From: Clostridium sp. 1001271st1 H5 | Lineage (GTDB): Bacteria; Bacillota; Clostridia; Lachnospirales; Lachnospiraceae | Assembly: GCF_005845215.1 (NCBI RefSeq) | Contig: NZ_SPHO01000001.1 | Span: 667,146 to 731,145, forward strand | Reading direction: 5' to 3' | Length of the DNA stretch: 64,000 nucleotides | Shown here: piece by piece, positions 15,804 to 23,840 of the stretch | Layout: the number at the start of each line of letters is the position of its first letter | How positions within the stretch are numbered: the stretch's first letter is position 1 | The notes under the pieces: model-generated | Databases searched by the model: none | The model's input: the letters and a program-made list of their open reading frames with translations, nothing else | What the model was told of the DNA's origin: nothing | Program-made: the position numbers and the translations under genes

Positions 15804-16235
15804 ATGAATAAGAATAAAAAACGATATGACAAATATAAAAAGTTTGATGTTGTATATGCAGATTTTGGTCGAAATCCGCATGGTGTGCAAGGGGGAATAA
15901 GACCGGGAATTGTAGTCTCGTGTGATGCAAGTAATCATGGTGGTGCACCTCAGATTTCAGTTGTTCCATTATCATCAAAACTGAAAGATAATCCTGTGCA
16001 TGTGATAGTTGAGCCTTCAGAAATAAGAGGGCACTCATTGAGCAACAGATCTGATTTTATGCCGGAGGATATTCAAACTTTAAATAAGGGATGTGTCCGT
16101 TTTAAGTCGGGGTACATTCCGGGAGAATCGGAGATTAGGGAAGCAATGGATAGAGCGATGATAATGCAGCTTAATCTGTTACCTGTAGCACGCAAGATGG
16201 TATTAGAGGAATTGGAGATGAAACAAAATGGATAA
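15804..16235 (+). CDS. PemK/MazF-family toxin (endoribonuclease)
   Basis: The protein has 143 residues. The MazF fold is visible in FDVVYADFG, GIRPGIVVSCD (core Arg), ISVVPLSSKLK and the RSDFMPEDIQTL region ending in KGCVRFKSG. Family members cleave mRNA at short sequences. No classical MazE-like antitoxin precedes it. The upstream partner is the recombinase-fold protein and the downstream one is the DUF6462 protein, overlapping by 8 bases. It may be an element-stabilising toxin with an unusual partner, or a domesticated solo copy. Confidence 0.82.
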   Translation: MNKNKKRYDKYKKFDVVYADFGRNPHGVQGGIRPGIVVSCDASNHGGAPQISVVPLSSKLKDNPVHVIVEPSEIRGHSLSNRSDFMPEDIQTLNKGCVRFKSGYIPGESEIREAMDRAMIMQLNLLPVARKMVLEELEMKQNG

Positions 16236-16440
16236 CAGAACGAAGAAAACAAATAACAAGAGATTTGTCAGATATCCAGAGGGTGCAGAGATGTACTCAA
16301 TGAGTTTATCAAAGTTCCAGCAGTTAGCTAAGGATGCGAAAGCATGTTATAAGATGAATAGACTGGTGCTTGTGAACCTTGATATTCTTGATGAATATCT
16401 GGAGACATTTCATATAGAAGACGAGGAATTCTACAAATAA
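16228..16440 (+). CDS. DUF6462-like small protein (excisionase-like position)
   Basis: The 70-residue protein includes KRFVRYPEGAEMYSMSLSKF, QQLAKDAKACYKMNRLVLVN and YLETFHI. This matches my recollection of DUF6462 proteins found just before integrases of Firmicute integrative elements, with a winged-helix look like MerR/Xis excisionases. Its position upstream of an integrase gene fits a recombination directionality role (inference). It overlaps the toxin gene by 8 bases. Confidence 0.65.
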   Translation: MDNRTKKTNNKRFVRYPEGAEMYSMSLSKFQQLAKDAKACYKMNRLVLVNLDILDEYLETFHIEDEEFYK

Positions 16441-16476
16441 ATTGAAAAGAATATGAAAGAGTTTGCATTAATATAC

Positions 16477-16505
16477 TTGACTTTATGTCTGACATAAAGT
16501 ATACT
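16477..16505 (+). promoter_or_regulatory. Promoter with operator palindrome filling the spacer
   Basis: -35 TTGACT (16477-16482), a 17-bp spacer and -10 TATACT (16500-16505). ACTTTATGTC-T-GACATAAAGT (16480-16500) is a perfect 10-bp palindrome lying between the two elements. It drives the RHH protein gene and probably the integrase. Autorepression by the RHH protein is the simplest reading. Confidence 0.75.
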
Positions 16506-16527
16506 ATGTTCAGATGGAGGTGATATA

Positions 16528-16701
16528 TTGGCAAAGATGGGACGACCAAAGGCTGAAAATCCTGCTGATAAGAGGATTACAATCAGACTGAATGGTGAAG
16601 AACATGAATTGCTGCTTGAATACACCAAAAATCATAACATGACTATGACGCAAGTAGTTAAAATGGCAGTGTTAGAGAAACTAATGGCTGACCAGAAGTA
16701 A
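16528..16701 (+). CDS. Ribbon-helix-helix DNA-binding protein (57 aa)
   Basis: This small gene starts at TTG 16528, 5 bp after GGAGGTG. The product is MAKMGRPKAENPADKRITIR, then a helix pair (EEHELLLEYTKNHNMTMTQVVKMA). The basic AT-hook-like GRPK start plus the RITIRL strand is typical of CopG/Arc-type repressors. It lies directly behind a promoter whose spacer is a palindrome and 34 bp before the integrase. It is thus likely to control itself and the integrase. It could alternatively act as an excisionase. Confidence 0.75.
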   Translation: MAKMGRPKAENPADKRITIRLNGEEHELLLEYTKNHNMTMTQVVKMAVLEKLMADQK

Positions 16702-16735
16702 TGCAGGCTCTTTTCTTTTTGAGAAAGGAGAAAAG

Positions 16736-17971
16736 ATGGCTTGTAGAAAAGATGGTAAAGGAAGAGTATTACGAAAAGGAGAGCATTATCGTAAAACTGA
16801 TGGTAGGTATTCATATATTTATACTGATCCATTGGGAAAACAAAGGACGATATATGCGAAATCTCTTGTAACACTTAGGCAGAAAGAAGACGAACTTGTT
16901 CGTGACCAGATGGACGGGTTAAATGTATATGTTGCTGGAAGTGCAGATGTAAATTTTTTGTTTGATAGATATATTTCTACCAAGACGGAGTTGCGAAGCA
17001 CTACAAAAGCAAATTACTTATATACATGGGATCATTTTATCAGGGATACGTTCGGAAAGAAAAAGATTAAGGATGTGAAGTATTCTGATGTCTTATTTTT
17101 CTATACGGATTTGATTACGAACAAGGGATTGCAGGTAAATACTTTGGAGAGTATCAATACTGTATTGCGACCTACATTTGAGCTGGCAGTACGAGATGAT
17201 ATTATAAGAAGAAATCCTGTAAATGGAGCTTATGCCGAGGTGAAAAAAAGAAACGGTGGTGCTAGAAAGAGTCGAAGAGCACTGACAGTAGAGCAACAGA
17301 GAGAATTTATTGATTATGTTGCAAAGAATCCGTTTTTCTTCCATTGGTATCCGTTTTTTGTATTTCTGCTTGGAACTGGATGCAGAATCGGTGAGGCAAT
17401 AGGCATCAGATGGGACGATGTTGATATGAAGAAACGAACAATCAATATTAACCATAGTCTTACTTATTACACAAGATCTGACAATTCATTTAAGTGTGAG
17501 TTTCGGGTTTCAGAACCTAAAACAGAAGCAGGAATAAGGACAATTCCAATGATGGGACCGGTGTATGAAGTGCTCAAGTCTGAATATCAGCGTCAGCAGG
17601 AAGAAGGTTTTTGTGTTGCAGAGGTTGATGGAATGACAAACTTTATATTTACTAATCGGTTTGGAAATCCACATAATCCGCAGGCAGTAAATCGTGCAAT
17701 CAAGAGAATCGTTGATACTCACAATGCCGAAGAAGAGGTAGAGGCAAAGAAAAAGAAGAGAGAACCTATAATGTTGCCCAGGTTTTCATGTCACATTTTT
17801 AGACATACATTTGCTTCGAGGTTTTGTGAGAACGAAACCAATGTAAAAGTTATTCAAGAAGTAATGGGACATGCAGATGTCAGCACAACCATGAACATTT
17901 ATGCGGAGGCAAATCCGGAGGTTACTAGAGAGGCTTTGGAGAAACTTGCCAAGAACATGGATGTGTTTTAG
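16736..17971 (+). CDS. int: Tyrosine recombinase (Tn916/Tn1549-type integrase)
   Basis: The protein has 411 residues: an N-terminal arm-binding domain (about 1-65), a core-binding SAM-like domain (about 75-170) and a catalytic domain with Arg in GTGCRIGEAI, His-Arg in HIFRHTFASRF, His in GHADVSTT and the nucleophile Tyr in MNIYAE. It integrates and excises the element by a covalent phosphotyrosine intermediate. GAAAGGAG lies before ATG 16736. It is the last gene of the element; short direct repeats and the metG fragment follow within 210 bp. Confidence 0.92.
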   Translation: MACRKDGKGRVLRKGEHYRKTDGRYSYIYTDPLGKQRTIYAKSLVTLRQKEDELVRDQMDGLNVYVAGSADVNFLFDRYISTKTELRSTTKANYLYTWDHFIRDTFGKKKIKDVKYSDVLFFYTDLITNKGLQVNTLESINTVLRPTFELAVRDDIIRRNPVNGAYAEVKKRNGGARKSRRALTVEQQREFIDYVAKNPFFFHWYPFFVFLLGTGCRIGEAIGIRWDDVDMKKRTININHSLTYYTRSDNSFKCEFRVSEPKTEAGIRTIPMMGPVYEVLKSEYQRQQEEGFCVAEVDGMTNFIFTNRFGNPHNPQAVNRAIKRIVDTHNAEEEVEAKKKKREPIMLPRFSCHIFRHTFASRFCENETNVKVIQEVMGHADVSTTMNIYAEANPEVTREALEKLAKNMDVF

Positions 17972-18022
17972 AAACAACAATATAATATAGAAAAGAGTCC
18001 TCTGATTTGAGGGCTAGGCAAT

Positions 18023-18063
18023 TGACCAAAAAAATTTAATATGACTAATATATGACCAAAAAA
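18023..18063 (+). repeat. Direct repeats TGACCAAAAAA, candidate integrase arm sites
   Basis: TGACC followed by seven A (18023-18034) and TGACC followed by six A (18053-18063) are 30 bp apart, about three helical turns. They lie between int and the host gene, where Tn916-type integrases bind their arm sites. Confidence 0.5.
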
Positions 18064-18112
18064 GGCTGCGAATTTGGTTATTTTAGTACAGCTTGCTAAA
18101 GAAAATATTGTA

Positions 18113-18160
18113 ATGATTTAAAGAAATGTAAATCATCTTACAGCTCTTTACAGCAGGAGC
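18113..18160. other. Probable right end / attachment junction of the element
   Basis: The AT-rich element sequence gives way to GC-rich host coding sequence here. ATGATTTA/TAAATCAT (18113-18136) is an inverted repeat, and TTACAGC occurs twice nearby (18139-18145 and 18149-18155). The exact crossover base cannot be set without the left end or an empty site. Confidence 0.45.
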
Positions 18161-18176
18161 GAAAAAGCTCCCAACG

Positions 18177-18641
18177 ATGAAGACGCTGGGCGGTTCCGAT
18201 GCTTCCAAGAAGGAAGGAAAGGCGGCTGCACCTGCTGCGCAGGCCGTGGAGCCGGTAAAGGATATTGATTTTTCAAAGGTAGAGATAGAGCCACTGTTTA
18301 AGGATTTTGTGGATTTTGAGACCTTTGCAAAGTCCGACTACAGGGCTGTGAAGGTAAAAGAGTGCTCGGCAGTGCCAAAGAGCAAGAAGCTTCTCAAGTT
18401 TGTGCTGGACGACGGAAGCGGTGAGGACCGTGTGATTTTAAGCGGAATCCATGAGTATTATGAGCCCGAGGAACTGGTGGGAAAGACAGCCATCGCTATT
18501 ACGAACCTGCCTCCCCGTCCAATGATGGGCATTGATTCCTGCGGTATGCTGATTTCTGCGGTTCATCATGAAGAGGGCCAGGAACGTCTGCATCTTCTGA
18601 TGGTGGATGACAGGATTCCTGCGGGAGCAAAGCTGTATTAA
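18177..18641 (+). pseudogene. metG: 3' fragment of methionyl-tRNA synthetase gene (tRNA-binding domain)
   Basis: The 154-residue open frame matches the C-terminal extension of bacterial MetRS: a linker rich in Ala and Lys (about 10-45), then an OB-fold tRNA-binding domain (FVDFETFAKSDYRAVKVKEC, PKSKKLLKFVLDDG, LPPRPMMGIDSCGMLISA). The catalytic Rossmann and anticodon domains are missing. The in-frame sequence is open only back to a TAA at 18129 and then meets the mobile element. No good ribosome-binding site precedes ATG 18177. The element probably split metG here. The domain is dispensable in several MetRS enzymes, so the 5' part may still work. Confidence 0.75.
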
Positions 18642-18667
18642 ATTGAATCTATGGTTTTCAGATAATG

Positions 18668-18704
18668 ACCGGGGCGGGAGTTAAAAATCCTGCCCCGGTT
18701 TTTT
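18668..18704 (+). terminator. Intrinsic terminator after metG
   Basis: ACCGGGGCGGGA (18668-18679) pairs with TCCTGCCCCGGT (18688-18699) with one bulge, and TTTTTT follows. Confidence 0.85.
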
Positions 18705-18796
18705 GGCGGAAAAAAGGCAGCATAAACGCACTTTTTATTAAGACAACCCGGATTTCTCCTGCTATAATAAAATGAACCAGACCAGGAGGTGGCATA

Positions 18797-19219
18797 ATGA
18801 AACAACAAAAGGATATAGTGGGAAAGGTTATTGATTATATTGAGGGACATCTAAAGGAGGAACTGAACCTGGAGCAGATAGCAGAGCATGCAGGTTATTC
18901 CAGGTTCCATCTGAACCGGATGTTCATGGAAGAAACCGGGTGCACGATTTATAAATATGTGCAGGAGCGCAGGCTTACCCTGGCGGCAGAGAAGCTGGTG
19001 GATACGGATATGGACATCGCACAGATTTCTTATGATGCGGGATACCAGTCCCAGCAGGCATTTTCCCTTGCTTTTAAGCAGGTATATGGGTGTCCTCCGG
19101 GAACCTACAGAAAGCGGGGAATCCATGTGCCTGCCAAGAAACGGATACAGATGCATAATATATCCTGTTTTTCCGTATCCGGAATGTATGGAAAATTATC
19201 GGGGAGGATTGCGGCGTGA
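18797..19219 (+). CDS. Short AraC-family regulator
   Basis: The 140-residue protein consists almost only of the AraC double HTH (about 8-108: [20 protein letters not shown], then [20 protein letters not shown]) plus a short tail. It has no sugar-binding or effector domain, so it is like SoxS/MarA in layout. AGGAGG lies 8 bp upstream and TATAAT occurs about 35 bp before that. Its TGA overlaps the GTG start of the following clpP by 4 bases, so the two are translationally coupled. Confidence 0.85.
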   Translation: MKQQKDIVGKVIDYIEGHLKEELNLEQIAEHAGYSRFHLNRMFMEETGCTIYKYVQERRLTLAAEKLVDTDMDIAQISYDAGYQSQQAFSLAFKQVYGCPPGTYRKRGIHVPAKKRIQMHNISCFSVSGMYGKLSGRIAA

Positions 19220-19806
19220 GCACCATACCTTATGTAATTGAACAGACGGGAAGAGGAGAGAGAAGCTATGACATATATTCCAGGCTTCTGTCGGACCGGA
19301 TTATTTTTCTGGGGGAGGATGTGAATGACACGTCGGCCAGCCTGATAATAGCCCAGATGCTGTTTCTGGAATCCGCTGACCCGGACAAGGATATACAGCT
19401 GTATATCAACAGTCCGGGAGGTTCCGTGACAGCGGGCTGGGCTGTTTATGACACCATGCAGTATATTAAATGCGATGTGTCAACCATCTGCCTTGGGCTG
19501 GCAGCCAGCTTCGGGGCCTTTTTGCTGGCAGGCGGAACCCATGGAAAGCGCATGGCCCTTCCTAATTCTGAAATCATGATACACCAGCCGGCCATCCATG
19601 GAAATGGAATCCAGGGCCCTGCCAGCGACATCAAAATCATGTCGGATTATATGCAGAAAAGCAGGCAGCGCCTGAACCGGGTCCTGGCGGCCAATACAGG
19701 CCGTTCCGTGGAAGAAATCGCCAGGGATACGGAACGGGATAATTTCATGAGCGCCAGTGAGGCGTTGGAGTACGGCCTGATTGATTCTGTCCTTACAAGG
19801 CGGTAA
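19216..19806 (+). CDS. clpP: ClpP-family serine protease (paralogue)
   Basis: The protein has 196 residues with the complete catalytic triad: Ser98 in [11 protein letters not shown], His123 in MIHQPAI and Asp175 in TERDNFMSA. The handle region carries [14 protein letters not shown]. The GTG start overlaps the AraC gene. Its pairing with an AraC regulator instead of tig/clpX suggests a secondary ClpP, whose partner unfoldase or role (stress, mixed ClpP1P2 rings) is not visible here. It lies just before the ureide locus, but no functional link is evident. Confidence 0.88.
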   Translation: MSTIPYVIEQTGRGERSYDIYSRLLSDRIIFLGEDVNDTSASLIIAQMLFLESADPDKDIQLYINSPGGSVTAGWAVYDTMQYIKCDVSTICLGLAASFGAFLLAGGTHGKRMALPNSEIMIHQPAIHGNGIQGPASDIKIMSDYMQKSRQRLNRVLAANTGRSVEEIARDTERDNFMSASEALEYGLIDSVLTRR

Positions 19807-19829
19807 TACATGCACAGGCCGGCCGCGGC

Positions 19830-20711
19830 CTATATGCAGTTCCCCATGGAAAGCCCATATGCAATCCCGCATAAGGTGTCGATACCGGAGGAATGCCCGA
19901 TGCCCGAAAATACGTTCAGAATTGTTTCGGAAGAAGGAAGGCCAATCAGGCTGCTGACAGCCGGACTGAAGTGGCGCTGTACGGAGCAGTCCAAAAAAGC
20001 GCGGCTGATATCATTGGTGTCAGACCGGCGGGCTGCTATCTCTTGGCAAAGACACAGGGCAAAGGGATGGTTTTCCTCTCCGCAATAGGTGAGTCCCGCC
20101 AGGACTCCGCATAAAAAATCATCTCCGCTTGGCGTAAGCCCTATTCCAAGTCCTATAAGCCCTGCCAGGTTTTGGGCCGCTGCCTGGTACATGTCCTGTT
20201 CCAGGCATATGCTGCATTGGCGGATATGGTTTTGGGCCGCAGTCAGAATGAGGCGGCCTTCTTCCCCTGCCTTTATCCCGCTGCCGTCCCGGACATCGCT
20301 GAACAGCAGCCGGAATATGCCTGCCTGTGAACCGGCGACGGCCTGGCGGACCCGCGTGAGAAGCTCTCTGCAGGGAAATTCCCCGGGAGGGGAGGTTAAT
20401 TGGGTGCAGAGGACTTTTCCGGGCCGGTACAGAAAGGTTACAGGGCGTTCCGGTGAGGATATGAGAAGCCGGCTGCCGGTAAAGGACACCGGCTGCCCCG
20501 GCTGAACAGGAAGCTCCTCAAAGCATTGTGCATCCATGTCCGTTATCATGCTGATGGGGGACATGGGCGAAGAGGCTGCCTGGAGAGCCAGAAGCTGTTC
20601 TCCGGACCGGATATTTACTGTTTTTTTGTAGACCGAGTGGACGGTCCAGGAAGGATACAGGCTCAATTGCTGTTCCACGTATGTGGTAATGGCTGTGACT
20701 GCATGGCTCAT
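19830..20711 (-). CDS. allH: DUF2877 protein, predicted oxamate carbamoyltransferase subunit AllH
   Basis: The protein has 293 residues with the conserved glycine-rich motif GLGIGLTPSGDDFLCG near residue 200. This is DUF2877, the family of E. coli YlbF. In E. coli FdrA, YlbE and YlbF (AllF, AllG, AllH) together form the oxamate carbamoyltransferase step that phosphorolyses oxalurate. ATG 20711 has GGGAG upstream; the open frame runs on to 20765. It is transcribed away from the rest of the pathway and shares its upstream region with the allantoinase gene. Confidence 0.78.
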   Translation of the reverse strand: MSHAVTAITTYVEQQLSLYPSWTVHSVYKKTVNIRSGEQLLALQAASSPMSPISMITDMDAQCFEELPVQPGQPVSFTGSRLLISSPERPVTFLYRPGKVLCTQLTSPPGEFPCRELLTRVRQAVAGSQAGIFRLLFSDVRDGSGIKAGEEGRLILTAAQNHIRQCSICLEQDMYQAAAQNLAGLIGLGIGLTPSGDDFLCGVLAGLTYCGEENHPFALCLCQEIAARRSDTNDISRAFLDCSVQRHFSPAVSSLIGLPSSETILNVFSGIGHSSGIDTLCGIAYGLSMGNCI

Positions 20712-20769
20712 CAGGTTTCTCCCAGTGTTAAATAGATATACAATAAAATAGAATGGTTTTAACATAATG

Positions 20770-20803
20770 GCGTTTCCGCTCCATGGCGGAAACGCTATTT
20801 TTG
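20770..20803 (+). terminator. Hairpin with T-tract upstream of allH
   Basis: GCGTTTCCGC (20770-20779) and GCGGAAACGC (20786-20795) form a perfect 10-bp stem, with ATTTTT behind it on the plus strand. No plus-strand gene ends here, so it may stop antisense transcription or act in the allH leader as an RNA structure. Confidence 0.5.
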
Positions 20804-20872
20804 TTGTTTAATGCATTTGTAACAATGCCTCAACAATAGATTTTACCAGATTATTATAAAAAACACAAAAAC

Positions 20873-20970
20873 AAATTTCAAAATATGAAATTTTTATACA
20901 TGGTAGACAAAAAAATAGGATTTTTCCCCGTTTTCTCGTCATTGTTTTATGACTGTGTATCAAATAAAAT
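20873..20970 (+). promoter_or_regulatory. Control region of the allantoinase operon: palindrome and promoter
   Basis: AAATTTCA-AAATA-TGAAATTT (20873-20893) is a perfect 8-bp inverted repeat, a candidate regulator site. A promoter TTGTTT (20942-20947), 17 bp, TAAAAT (20965-20970) lies 52 bp before the allB start. The 311-bp gap between allH and allB otherwise shows no gene. Confidence 0.5.
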
Positions 20971-21022
20971 ACAACGTAAGTATTGAAACGGTCAACGGTT
21001 TACAGTTTGTAAGGAGGGTAAA

Positions 21023-22432
21023 ATGTACGATTTAGTGGTAACAAACGGAAGGCTGGTAACCCCCGACAGGATTTATGAAGCCGATATTGCAGTGAAAGAC
21101 GGAGTCTATTCCGCGTTTCTTGCACCGGGGGAAAAGACGGAGGCAAAGGAAGTGATTGATGCAAAGGGATGCTACGTATACCCGGGAATCATTGACTGTC
21201 ATGCCCATTTAAATGAACCGGGATTTGAATACAGGGAAGATTTTGAAACCGGCTCCAGGGCGGCGGCAGCAGCGGGCTGCACCTGCCTGATAGACATGCC
21301 TCTGAACAATGAACCGTCTTTGATGAACAAGGAGATATTTGACCTGAAGATGGGACGCATCAGCAAGCACTCCTATGTGGATTTTGCCCTGTGGGGAGGT
21401 ATTGTGGGTGACTATGACAGCCGGCCCGGTTCGGTGAAGAACAACATGGCCGACCTGGTGGATTTACATCGCTGCGGCGTGGCTGCATTTAAGGGATTTA
21501 CCTGTCCCAACGGCGATTTGTTCCCCACTGTAAACATGGGAAATGTGAGAAAGGCGCTGGAAATCCTAAAACCATACGGAGCCCTGTGCGGCTTCCACTG
21601 TGAGGAGTTCGGCCAGGTTCTGGAACGTGAAAAGGAGGCCAAGGCCAGAACCGGAAGGACAAGGGAAGAAAAAATCAGGGATTTCCTGGATGCCCATGAT
21701 GTCTGGACCGAGTATGTTGCCACCAAAAATGTCATTGATATGGCCAGGGCCACAGGGGGAAGGGTGCATATCTGCCATGTGAGCCATCCCATGGTGGCGC
21801 AGGCGGTTAAGGATGCCATCCATGAAGGGCTCCCCATTACGGCTGAGACCTGTCCCCACTATCTTGGGTTTACAGAGGACTTTGTCTTTGAGAAGGGCGC
21901 TCCGGCCAAGTGCACACCGCCCATGCGCAGAAAGGAGGACATGGAGCGGCTGTGGGATTATGTTCTGGACGGCACCCTGTCCTGCGTGGGCAGCGACCAC
22001 TCGCCGGCTGCGGATGAGGAAAAGGACAATGCCACAAAGGATATCTGGCATGCATGGGGCGGCCTTAATTCCATTCAGTTTTTCCTGCCCATGATGTTTG
22101 ACATGGTGGTGAACCGGAAGGGCTTAAGCCCCACCCTGATTGCCAGGGTGATGGATTACAATCCGGCCAAGGTATTCGGCCTTTACGGCCGTAAGGGGGC
22201 CTTTGAGCTGGGATTTGACGGGGATATTGTTATTGTTGACCCGGAGAAGGCCTGGAAATGCAATCAGAGAGAGCTGCTGACCAAGGGGCATGTGTCCTGC
22301 TTCGACGGTCTGGAAGGGAAAGGCGCTCCTGTGTGCACCATCATCCGCGGCCGGACGGTTGCGGCCGGGGGAACCTTCAGGGAAGACGCTTCGGGCTATG
22401 GAAAATACGTGACTCCGGTACAGGGCTGTTAA
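21023..22432 (+). CDS. allB: Allantoinase / cyclic amidohydrolase, copy 1
   Basis: The protein has 469 residues of the dihydropyrimidinase/allantoinase TIM-barrel family. Metal ligands are visible in DCHAHLNEPG (near 60), the bridging Lys in AAFKGF (near 155), His in GFHCEEF, HICHVSHP, and Asp in VGSDHSPAAD. It opens the hydantoin ring of allantoin to give allantoate. GGAGG lies upstream. It is followed by an NCS1 permease, and the pair is repeated at 23841-26616. Substrate is assigned from context; hydantoin or dihydropyrimidine is possible for one of the two copies. Confidence 0.85.
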   Translation: MYDLVVTNGRLVTPDRIYEADIAVKDGVYSAFLAPGEKTEAKEVIDAKGCYVYPGIIDCHAHLNEPGFEYREDFETGSRAAAAAGCTCLIDMPLNNEPSLMNKEIFDLKMGRISKHSYVDFALWGGIVGDYDSRPGSVKNNMADLVDLHRCGVAAFKGFTCPNGDLFPTVNMGNVRKALEILKPYGALCGFHCEEFGQVLEREKEAKARTGRTREEKIRDFLDAHDVWTEYVATKNVIDMARATGGRVHICHVSHPMVAQAVKDAIHEGLPITAETCPHYLGFTEDFVFEKGAPAKCTPPMRRKEDMERLWDYVLDGTLSCVGSDHSPAADEEKDNATKDIWHAWGGLNSIQFFLPMMFDMVVNRKGLSPTLIARVMDYNPAKVFGLYGRKGAFELGFDGDIVIVDPEKAWKCNQRELLTKGHVSCFDGLEGKGAPVCTIIRGRTVAAGGTFREDASGYGKYVTPVQGC

Positions 22433-22462
22433 CAAAGGGAGAAGAAAGTAAAGGGTGACATT

Positions 22463-23824
22463 ATGAGTGATGTAAAGAATGAGGTAAAACAGCAATCAGA
22501 TTCATTGGCGCCGATTCAGGACAAGGACCGCATCATGGGGTGGGGGTCCTACCTGATGCTGTGGCTGGGAGGATGTATCTCCATCGGCACGCTGACCATG
22601 GGTTCCGCCCAGTTAGACAAGGGGCTGAACCTGATGCAGGTATTTATGGCAGTGCTGATTGGTTCCACCATACTGGTTATCGGCATCTGTGCAAATGACC
22701 GTTTCAGCTACAAATCAGGCGCGCCCTATGCGGTCCAGCTTAAGAGCGCATACGGTACAAAGGGAAACATTGTGCCTGTGATGATTCGTGGGCTTCCGGC
22801 TATTGTGTGGTATGGCTTCCAGACCTGGCTGGGCGGCTCCGCCATCAACCAGATATCCATTGCTATATTCGGATATGACAATGTGGTGCTGTACTTCCTG
22901 CTGTTCCAGGTGATACAGATAATATTATCCGTAAAGGGGTTTCATGGAATTAAATGGGTGGAGAATATCGGGGGCGTGGTTATTGTCAGCGCCATGCTCT
23001 ACATGCTGTTTGTGTGCGTGACCCAGTACGGCGGCGTGATTGGCGATAAGCTGGTCAGCAGAAAGGGGTCCTGGGGAATGCCATTTGTAGCTGCCATCAT
23101 TGCATTCTTCGGCAACAGCACCACGGTCATGCTCAATGCGGGAGACTATTCCAGGGAGCTGAAAGGCGGCTATTCCGTGGGAAAACGCGGCGTTGCCTAC
23201 TTTATCGCCATGGTTCCCACCACGGTTCTTCTGGGGCTTATCGGCGCAATGGCTTCCACCGCAACAGGGATAGCCAATCCCATCAATGCCTTTTCCCAGA
23301 TGGTGCACAATAAGGTCCTGCTGGTGGCAACCCTTGGATTCATCCTGTTTGCCCAGATGACAACCAACCTGGCCAGCAACGTGGTGCCGCCGGCCTATGC
23401 ATTTATGGATGCGTTTAAGATGAAGCACAGGACAGCCGTTATCCTGGTGGGTATCCTGGCCGTATGCACCTGTCCCTGGATTCTGACCAATGACAGTTCC
23501 GCGGCAGGGCTGGATTTGTTCGTTAAAATTTATACCGCTTTCTTCGGCCCGATTTTCGCTGTGCTGATTACGGATTATTATATCCTGCACAGGGGCCGGA
23601 TGGAAGGGGAGGCGCTGGATGACCTCTACGATGACAATGGAGAACATGCAGGCATTAACTGGGCTGCCATCATAGCAACAGCAGTGGGCGCGGTCATTGG
23701 ACTTATCAATGTGGATGTTTCCTTTTTCACGGCAACCATACCCACGGGACTGGTGTACTATCTATGCATGAAGCACATGCCGTCCTGCTGCCGTTTCAGG
23801 AAAGGAACTTCTTTGGAGAAGTAA
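22463..23824 (+). CDS. NCS1-family permease (allantoin/hydantoin/nucleobase), copy 1
   Basis: The 453-residue membrane protein has about 12 hydrophobic segments. NCS1 hallmarks are IMGWGSYLMLWLGGCISIGT at the N-terminus, GLPAIVWYGFQTWLGGSA, and AGDYSRELKG. Family members import cytosine, uracil, allantoin or hydantoins with Na+ or H+. Its place 30 bp behind an allantoinase gene points to allantoin. It is paralogous to the permease at 25252-26616, and the two may differ in substrate. Confidence 0.85.
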   Translation: MSDVKNEVKQQSDSLAPIQDKDRIMGWGSYLMLWLGGCISIGTLTMGSAQLDKGLNLMQVFMAVLIGSTILVIGICANDRFSYKSGAPYAVQLKSAYGTKGNIVPVMIRGLPAIVWYGFQTWLGGSAINQISIAIFGYDNVVLYFLLFQVIQIILSVKGFHGIKWVENIGGVVIVSAMLYMLFVCVTQYGGVIGDKLVSRKGSWGMPFVAAIIAFFGNSTTVMLNAGDYSRELKGGYSVGKRGVAYFIAMVPTTVLLGLIGAMASTATGIANPINAFSQMVHNKVLLVATLGFILFAQMTTNLASNVVPPAYAFMDAFKMKHRTAVILVGILAVCTCPWILTNDSSAAGLDLFVKIYTAFFGPIFAVLITDYYILHRGRMEGEALDDLYDDNGEHAGINWAAIIATAVGAVIGLINVDVSFFTATIPTGLVYYLCMKHMPSCCRFRKGTSLEK

Positions 23825-23840
23825 ACAGGAGGCAAAGCTT

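Noticed and set aside
19810-20505. Plus-strand open frames opposite the DUF2877 gene
   Set aside because: They are antisense to a conserved family gene and have no ribosome-binding sites.
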